Shown: piece by piece, positions 57,901-64,000 of the stretch
Layout of the letters: each line of letters starts with the position of its first letter
How positions within the stretch are numbered: position 1 is the stretch's first letter
Assembly: GCF_027579695.1 (NCBI RefSeq)
Contig: NC_083590.1
Coordinates: forward strand, 21,161,610-21,225,609
Direction of reading: 5' to 3'
DNA from: Neoarius graeffei
Taxonomy: Eukaryota; Chordata; Actinopteri; Siluriformes; Ariidae
DNA: 64,000 nt
Position numbers and translations under genes: made by a program
Notes under the pieces: model-generated
What the model was told of the DNA's origin: nothing
Databases searched by the model: none
Seen by the model: only the letters and a program-made list of their open reading frames with translations

Positions 57901-58275
57901 GGCGGCACGGTGGTGTAGTGGTTAGCGCTGTCGCCTCACAGCAAGAAGGTCCTGGGTTCGAGCCCCGGGGCCGGCGAGGGCCTTTCTGTGTGGAGTTTGC
58001 ATGTTCTCCCCGTGTGCGCGTGGGTTTCCTCCGGGTGCTCCGGTTTCCCCCACAGTCCAAAGACATGCAGGTTAGGTTAACTGGTGACTCTAAATTGAGC
58101 GTAGGTGTGAATGTGAGTGTGAATGGTTGTCTGTGTCTATGTGTCAGCCCTGTGATGACCTGGCGACTTGTCCAGGGTGTACCCCGCCTTTCGCCCGTAG
58201 TCAGCTGGGATAGGCTTCAGCTTGCCTGCAACCCTGTAGAAGGATAAAGCGGCTAGAGATAATGAGAGAGATGAG
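57901..58275 (+). mobile_element. V-SINE with 12-bp duplication
   Basis: Near-consensus copy flanked by AATATTGTAATC at 57889-57900 and 58276-58287. 375 bp. The crisp duplication and high similarity to the copies at 7132, 58867 and 60113 suggest a young insertion. Confidence 0.96.
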
Positions 58276-58452
58276 AATATTGTAATCTCTGTGATCTATT
58301 TTTTTTGTCTCTGGTTATCTGTCTGTTTCAAGCTATAACTAGTTGTGGAACTAGAAACGTGGTTTTAGTTTATGACGGAGGTTAAAAGTTGATGGACAAT
58401 GCGGAAATGGACACCACAATCAAAAAGGAAATACGTCAGAGTACATTTCCGC

Positions 58453-59753
58453 AAGATGTATTAAGTGGTAAATGTGGCATTGGAATTTATATTCCAGAAT
58501 TTAAAAAAAACATATGGCTATAAACTGAATAATTTCCTATCAGTTTACTCAACTGAAATGGCTGGAATTCTTTCTGCATTAAGATGGATTGAAGAAATCA
58601 AACCACTCAAGTCAGTTATATGTACAGATTCAATGTAGTTTTACAAAGTTTTTTATCAGGTAACTCAACAAGGGAAGACTTAGTAATTGAAGTTAAACAT
58701 CTCTTAGCTCACATAAGGAATATGGGACTTATTATTGAGTTTTGTTGGATACCAGCCCATATAGGAATTAAAGGTAATGAAATAGCAGACCACATAGCCA
58801 AAGAATCCATTGATAAAGAACAGATTTATTAAGCTTTAATTAAAACAGAGATTATGAAAAGATGGCGGGCGGCACGGTGGTGTAGTGGTTAGCGCTGTCG
58901 CCTCACAGCAAGAAGGTCCGGGTTCGAGCCCCGTGGCCAGCGAGGGCCTTTCTGTGTGGAGTTTGCATGTTCTCCCCGTGTCCGCGTGGGTTTCCTCCGG
59001 GTGCTCCGGTTTCCCCCACAGTCCAAAGACATGCAGGTTAGGTTAACTGGTGACTCTAAATTGACCGTAGGTGTGAATGTGAGTGTGAATGGTTGTCTGT
59101 GTCTATGTGTCAGCCCTGTGATAACCTGGCGACTTGTCCAGGGTGTACCCCGCCTTTCGCCCGTAGTCAGCTGGGATAGGCTCCAGCTCGCCTGCGACCC
59201 TGTAGAAGGATAAAGCGGCTACATATAATGAGATGACATGAGATGAAAAGATGGCAAAAAGAGTGGGAAACAGAACCCAAAGGTAGACAATACTTTAATA
59301 TGCAGAGTCAGGAATGGGGGAAAAGAATAACATCAATGGGATTTAACAGAAATGAGGAGGTAGTATATACAATTTTAAGACTGGGACACACAGGTCTTAA
59401 TGCAACATTACAGATATTAGGTAAAAGTGATGGTCTTTGTCAAGGATGTAGAGTTAAGGAAGATGTTGAGCATGTTTTATTCCATTGTAGTAAATACAGT
59501 TCTCAAAGACAGAAATGGTTGGAGCTTGAAGCAGGTTCAGACATTCACAACATACTAAAGGAAGAAGGAATACAGCGAAATAGAATTAAAGCACTAATCA
59601 TTTATCTTAATGATACAGGTCTAATGAAAAGAATATAATTTTTGTTTTGTAGCCTAGTAATCTGACATAGAATCTGTCCAGTCCCTTCACACACACCTGT
59701 ACAGTAGGTGGTGGTATACACAGATTGTGATAATCTGCCATTGAAGAAGAAGA
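58453..59753 (+). mobile_element. I-type LINE 3' fragment (inner), with 13-bp duplication
   Basis: 5'-truncated insertion flanked by AGTACATTTCCGC at 58440-58452 and 59754-59766. It encodes part of RNase H (CGIGIYIPEF, ICTDSM, FCWIPAHIGIKGNEIADHIA) and, after the SINE at 58867-59242, the C-terminal segment LRLGHTGLNATLQI, CQGCRVKEDVEHVLFHC (a CCHC-like Cys/His cluster) ending at 59638. The 3' part GTAGGTGGTGGTATACACAG leads to (GAA)n. Stop codons interrupt the RNase H part. Confidence 0.88.
58867..59242 (+). mobile_element. V-SINE with 13-bp duplication, inside the inner LINE
   Basis: Flanked by ATGAAAAGATGGC at 58854-58866 and 59243-59255. Removing it joins the LINE frame ...KTEIMKRW to QKEWETEPKG. 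376 bp. Confidence 0.96.
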
Positions 59754-60112
59754 AGTACATTTCCGCGCGCGTTACCAATGATCTTGCAGTATACACAGCA
59801 GAACTAGTAGCCATCCTCACTGCATAATCCTGGATAGAGGGATATAGTCCTAAGGGTGGAGTGCTTATTGCTTCAGATTTTGCTTCTGCGCTGATGAGTA
59901 TTCAGAATACTATGTCAGAGTCCAGACAAGACTTGGTGTTGGAAATTGCGCAAATGGTTAGTGGAATTATAAACTCAGGTACAGATGTAACTTTCTTATG
60001 GATCCCAGCACATATTGGGATAAGAGGGAATGAGTTGGCAGACATGAATGCCAAAAAAGCATGTGTGACCCCTGAGGTCACCTTAGAAATTGCCTATAGT
60101 AAGACTGAGGTA

Positions 60113-60490
60113 GGGCGGCACGGTGGTGTAGTGGTTAGCGCTGTCACCTCACAGCAAGAAGGTCCTGGGTTCGAGCCCCGGGGCCGGCGAGGGCCTTTCT
60201 GTGTGGAGTTTGCATGTTCTCCCCGTGTCCGTGTGGGTTTCCTCCGGGTGCTCCGGTTTCCCCCACAGTCCAAAGACATGCAGGTTAGGTTAACTGGTGA
60301 CTCTAAATTGACCGTAGGTGTGAATGTGAGTGTGAATGGTTGTCTGTGTCTATGTGTCAGCCCTGTGATGACCTGGCGACTTGTCCAGGGTGTACCCCGC
60401 CTTTCGCCCGTAGTCAGCTGGGATAGGCTCCAGCTTGCCTGCGACCCTGTAGAAGGATAAAGCGGCTACAGATAATGAGATGAGATGAGA
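60113..60490 (+). mobile_element. V-SINE inside the outer LINE
   Basis: Near-consensus copy following ...AYSKTEV of the RNase H frame. No clear duplication was found, possibly because the downstream LINE sequence was lost on insertion. Confidence 0.93.
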
Positions 60491-60619
60491 TATTTTTATT
60501 TAATTATTATTTTGTTTATAGTAGAGGTAGTTTGCACCCAGACTCACACTCCATGTCGGTAGGTGGCGGTAATGCTTCCAAAAAGTTGTTTGCCAACCGC
60601 CAATTAAAAGAAGAAGATT

Positions 60620-60702
60620 TCCGCGCGGTTCTTTTTCACTGCTTATGTTCTGCACCAGGACAGTTTCAGAGCAAGCCAAGTTTAGAGAGGAAAGCGTGTA
60701 AA
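60620..60702 (+). promoter_or_regulatory. rpa3 5' UTR and proximal promoter
   Basis: Only about 84 bp separate the LINE tail from the rpa3 ATG. The stretch begins TTTCCGCGCGGTTC, an E2F-like GC-rich motif, though not an exact consensus. Such motifs suit a replication gene. The start site must lie here or within the LINE. Confidence 0.45.
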
Positions 60703-60801
60703 ATGACGGGTGTGTTCGAGTCTCCGAAGACCAGAATAAACGCGTCGATGCTCCCGCAGTTCGTGTCCCGGGCCGTGTGCTTCACAGGAAGTGTGGAGAA
60801 G
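60703..60801 (+). CDS. rpa3: Replication protein A 14-kDa subunit, first coding exon
   Basis: The exon encodes 33 residues, MTGVFESPKTRINASMLPQF followed by VSRAVCFTGSVEK, ending phase 0 at GAGAAG|GTAAAG. It aligns with the start of human RPA3 as I recall it (SRINAGMLAQF, then PVCFVGRLEK). RPA3 is the smallest subunit of the single-stranded-DNA-binding RPA trimer, a single OB fold used in replication and repair. These residues form the N-terminal strand region of that fold. No further exon is found in the 3.2 kb to the window edge, which is tandem repeat and MITEs. The gene is divergent from umad1, its neighbour in other vertebrates. Confidence 0.93.
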
Positions 60802-61942
60802 GTAAAGGAACTCTGAAGCAGCGCGTGTGCTCGGTGTCTCAGTGTTCAGCTCCGGGCCGTTAAACTGTTCTTCAGTTACACAAACTGTGGGCTTTAAACC
60901 CTCACCAAACTGTGGGCCTTAAACCCTCACCAAACTGTGGGCTTTAAGCCCTCACCAAACTGTGTCGCTAATGCCAAGGGGATGCTTTAGGAAATATAAC
61001 CAGACCTAGTTCTATTACTGACAAAAACAAGGAATTGACAGAAATGTTTGTTTGTAAGCTGCTGAAACTTCATTTCTTTAATAGTTTATTTATCCTTTTT
61101 TGGTTACATTTTTGCCAAAGTCCTCAATGGACTCCATTAGATTAGATAGAACTTTATTGATCCTTTTGGGAGGGTTCCCTCAGGGAACTCAAAATATTCT
61201 TCAGTTACACTGAGAGTCAAACTGTGGGCCTTAAACCCTCACCAAACTGTGGGCTTTAAGCCCTCACCAAACTGTGTCGCTAATACCAAGGGGATGCTTT
61301 AGGAAATATAACCAGACCTAGTTCTATTACTGACAAAAACAAGGAATTGACAGAAATGTTTGTTTGTTTGTTTGTAAGCTGCTGAAACTTCATTTCTTTA
61401 ATAGTTTATTTATCCTTTTTTGGTTACATTTTTGCCAAAGTCCTCAATGGACTCCATTAGATTAGATTAGATAGAACTTTATTGATCCTTTTGGGAGGGT
61501 TCCCTCAGGGAACTCAAAATATTCTTCAGTTACACTGAGAGTCAAACTGTGGGCCTTAAGCCCTCACCAAACTGTGGGCCTTAAGCCCTCACCAAACTGT
61601 GGGCCTTAAGCCCTCACCAAACTGTGGGCCTTAAGCCCTCACCAAACTGTGTCGCTAATGCCAAGGGGATGCTTTAGGAAATATAACCAGACCTAGTTCT
61701 ATTACTGACAAAAACAAGGAATTGACAGAAATGTTTGTTTGTTTGTTTGTTTGTTTGTAAGCTGCTGAAACTTCATTTCTTTAATAGTTTATTTATCCTT
61801 TTTTGGCTACATTTTTGCCAAAGTCCTCAATGGACTCCATTAGATTAGATTAGATAGAACTTTATTGATCCTTTTGGGAGGGTTCCCTCAGGGAACTCAA
61901 AATATTCTTCAGTTACACTGAGAGTCAAACTGTGGGCTTTAA

Positions 61943-62643
61943 AGGAACAGTCCACCGTACTTCCATAATGAAATATGCTCTTATCTGAATTGAGACGAGC
62001 TGCTCCGTACCTCTCCGAGCTTTGCGCGACCTCCCAGTCAGTCAGACGCGCTGTCACTCCTGTTAGCAATGTAGCTAGGCTCAGCATGGCCAATGGTATT
62101 TTTTGGTGCTGTAGTTAGATGCGATCAAACTCTTCCGCGTTTTTCCTGTTTACATAGGTTTATATGACCAGTGATATGAAACAAGTTCAGTTACACAAAT
62201 TGAAACGTGGCGATTTTCTATGCTATGGAAAGTGCGCACTATAATGACAGGCGTACTAACACCTTCGGCAGCGCTTCGACAGCGCATTGATATCTGAGCT
62301 CCGTATCAATGCGCTGCCGAAGGTGTTAGTACGCCTGTCATTATAGTGCGGACTTTCCATAGCATAGAAAATCGCCACGTTTCAATTTGTGTAACTGAAC
62401 TTGTTTCATATCACTGGTCATATAAACCTATGTAAACAGGAAAAACGCGGAAGAGTTTGGTCGCATCTAACTACAGCCCCAAAAAATACCATTGGCCATA
62501 CTGAGCCTAGCTACATTGCTAACAGGAGTGACAGCGCGTCTGACTGACTGGGAGGTCGCGCAAAGCTCGGAGAGGTACGGAGCAGCTCGTCTCAATTCAG
62601 ATAAGAGCATATTTCATTATGGAAATACGGTGGACTGTTCCTT
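61943..62643. mobile_element. Foldback MITE with ~340-bp arms, TTAA target
   Basis: Ends AGGAACAGTCCACCGTA and TACGGTGGACTGTTCCT next to TTAA (61939-61942 and 62644-62647). The two arms are nearly perfect inverted repeats over their whole length, meeting near 62290-62300 (ATATCTGAGCTCCGTAT). The left arm has about 11 extra bases (GCGCTTCGACA). The TTAAAGGAA terminus matches the TTAAAGGRR consensus known for T2/Kolobok MITEs. Confidence 0.93.
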
Positions 62644-62672
62644 TTAAGCCCTCACCAAACTGTGGGCTTTAA

Positions 62673-63484
62673 AGGTGGGGTATGAGATTTTTTTCAGGAG
62701 TATTTTTTACCATATTGTTCGAAAAGCTCCTCACACCCATGTTGCAAGCGGTACAATAGAAAGTTTGACCCAAAAACGAAATATTTTAATCCAGTCTACA
62801 GTGTAAAATAAAGGAAAAACGTCATCCAATCCTATCGAGGTACCACCTCAAAATGATTGGATACTGACACGTCAATCAGACTGAAGCCCGTGAGCAGCCC
62901 GTCCCTTCTGTGTGTGTGTGTGTGTGAGAGAGCGAGCAGCCCCTCCCCAACCCGCGCGCTGAGCAGGGAGAGACAGAAATGCATAGAAAAAGGTCCCTCT
63001 AAACAATGGGGATTTACACGAAAACGGAAGGAGATAGCCACAATTATTTCACCGTGAGTGCCACAAGGCTCTCCTGAACACACTGATGCAATTTTTTGTC
63101 TGTAGTGTAAAAAATGAGGTCACTAGAGTGAGTTAAAATCGAGTGACTTTTCTGCCAAGTTTACAATGGCAGTCTATGGGGCTGCGCGCCTGTCCTCTCC
63201 TCACTTTCAGGATTCTCATTCAAAAACTGCAAGTCCTATCGTGTAGGTAGACACATTGTGTGAATCAGGACAAGTGTGGCTACTACTTTTGAGAAATTTG
63301 TGTGTGTGGAGTGAAAATTGGGGCTGAAAACACAGTTTAAATGAGAACGTTTGAGCTATTTTTCCAAGCTCTCTACACTCTAACTTAATGAGACGCGGGG
63401 GGTGGGAGCATGGCGAGGGCGGGCTTGTTTCTTTTCAAAATATGGCTTGCGGGAACCGTTATTCCAAAATCTCGTACTCCACCT
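62673..63484. mobile_element. MITE with AGGTGGGGTATGAGATTTT ends, TTAA target
   Basis: Inverted ends AGGTGGGGTATGAGATTTT and AAAATCTCGTACTCCACCT, flanked by TTAA (62669-62672 and 63485-63488). No coding content; (GT)n near 62912-62926. TTAA target and AGG start suggest the Kolobok group again. Confidence 0.88.
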
Positions 63485-63831
63485 TTAAGCCCTCACCAAA
63501 CTGTCACTAATGCCAAGGGGATGCTTTAGGAAATATAAGCAGGCCTAGTTCTATTACTGACAAAAACAAGGAATTGACAGAAATGCTGTTTGTCTGTAAG
63601 CTGCTGAAACTTCATTTCTTTCATAGTTTGTTTATTGCTTTAAACTGTGGGCTTTAAACCCTCACCAAACTGTCACTAATGCCAAGGGGATGCTTCAGGA
63701 AAGATAACCGGGCCTAGTTCTATTACTGACAAAAACAAGGAATTGACATGCTGGTTTGTTTGTTTGTTTATCCTTTTTTTTTGGTTACATTTTTGCCAAA
63801 GTCCTCAATGGACTCCATTAGATCGATAGAT

Positions 63832-64000
63832 AGTTGGAGAAGGATTTCGGGAGTCATTTGTGATAGGAAAGTCCCAGCAAAAGTGAAAGGTAAGATGTAT
63901 AAGACAGTAGTGAGACCAGCTGTGATGTATGGATTGGAGACCGTACACTTAATGAAGAGACAGGAGGCAAAGTTGGAGGTGGCGGAGTTGAGGATGTTAA
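63832..64000 (+). pseudogene. LINE reverse-transcriptase C-terminal fragment (RTE-like), cut by window end
   Basis: A 56-codon frame, open to the edge, reads SWRRISGVICDRKVPAKVKG, KMYKTVVRPAVMYGLETVHL and MKRQEAKLEVAELRML. The K.Y.TVVRPA..YG.ET and L.V.E.R.L motifs are those found at the end of the reverse transcriptase in RTE-type LINEs. The preceding GATCGATAGATAG suggests 5' truncation at about 63830. Confidence 0.82.

Larger units (their letters stand above)
58340..60619 (+). mobile_element. I-type LINE remnant (outer), interrupted twice
   Basis: Before the inner LINE, a frame reads KVDGQCGNG...TSEYIS; after it (59767 on) comes RVTNDLAVYTAELVAILTA and ASDFASALMSIQNTMSESRQ, then FLWIPAHIGIRGNELADMNA, the RNase H domain found after reverse transcriptase in I-clade LINEs. 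A stop lies after ILTA. A V-SINE sits at 60113-60490. The 3' end GTCGGTAGGTGGCGGTAATG ... AACCGCCAATTAAAAGAAG closes at about 60619 in a GAA-type tail. The 5' boundary is approximate. Confidence 0.8.
60885..63830 (+). repeat. Tandem array in rpa3 intron 1
   Basis: Short units of about 27 bp (AAACTGTGGGCTTTAAACCC, TCACC) alternate with a block of about 280 bp that includes CGCTAATGCCAAGGGGATGC, TATTACTGACAAAAACAAGG, a variable (TTTG)n, and GATAGAACTTTATTGATCCT / GGGAGGGTTCCCTCAGGGAA. About five blocks start near 60960, 61273, 61648, 63503 and 63672. The last part of the block resembles a fish retroelement 3' end. Two MITEs interrupt the array. Confidence 0.9.

Noticed and set aside
61219-61640. 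CRISPR-like spacing of short repeats
   Set aside because: The units are directly adjacent without unique spacers, and the setting is a vertebrate intron.

Overview
The window looks like nuclear DNA of a teleost fish. It has spliced vertebrate genes with GT/AG introns, many DANA/HE1/Mermaid-type V-SINEs, several Tc1-like elements with DD34E catalytic triads, hAT, PIF/Harbinger-like and TTAA-target (Kolobok-like) DNA transposons, and long (TAA)n, (CA)n and GA tracts. There is no sign of a prokaryotic or viral genome. I cannot name the species.

Three host genes are supported, and all three are easy to miss because their exons are short and far apart. (1) glcci1, minus strand: coding exon 1 only, 3008 to 2567; the rest lies left of the window. 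(2) umad1, minus strand: a complete 148-residue coding sequence in three exons (53633-53552, 23038-22953, 11674-11396) with matching splice phases. It ends in a UMA domain, the module shared with ESCRT-I auxiliary subunits. (3) rpa3, plus strand: coding exon 1 only, 60703 to 60801; the rest lies beyond the right edge. The order glcci1 - umad1 - rpa3, with rpa3 divergent from the other two, is the arrangement I recall for human 7p21, which supports all three calls.

Nearly everything else is mobile or repetitive DNA that has inflated the umad1 introns (about 30.5 kb and 11.3 kb). Left part (1-11 kb): glcci1 exon 1 in a GC-rich patch against a 650-bp GA tract, then V-SINEs, a full-length broken Tc1 (4613-6222) and a broken THAP gene split by a MITE. 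Umad1 intron 2 (11.7-22.9 kb): a Tc1 carrying a nested hAT, two Tc1 fossils, a TTAA-flanked THAP element and a MITE. Umad1 intron 1 (23-53.5 kb): two related Harbinger-like elements; five copies of a hairpin-ended composite repeat built on a 1077-bp unit (25.7-43.1 kb); a Tc1 inside another TA-target element (31.4-34.1 kb); an element at 45971-47718 that carries an apparently intact two-exon gene of unknown function; a hAT element; and a 159-bp promoter-like satellite (50.2-51.9 kb).

The umad1-rpa3 intergenic region (53.6-60.7 kb) has a likely umad1 promoter with NRF1 and CRE motifs, a longer THAP element inserted into a V-SINE, and an I-type LINE inserted into another I-type LINE, each then hit by a V-SINE. 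The outer LINE ends about 84 bp before the rpa3 start codon. Rpa3 intron 1 (60.8-64 kb) is a tandem array in which two unrelated TTAA-target MITEs occupy the same position of two neighbouring units, followed by a LINE reverse-transcriptase fragment at the window edge.

The best candidates for something undescribed are the two-exon gene at 46707-47465, the composite hairpin-ended repeat family, and the palindrome-preserving promoter-like satellite.
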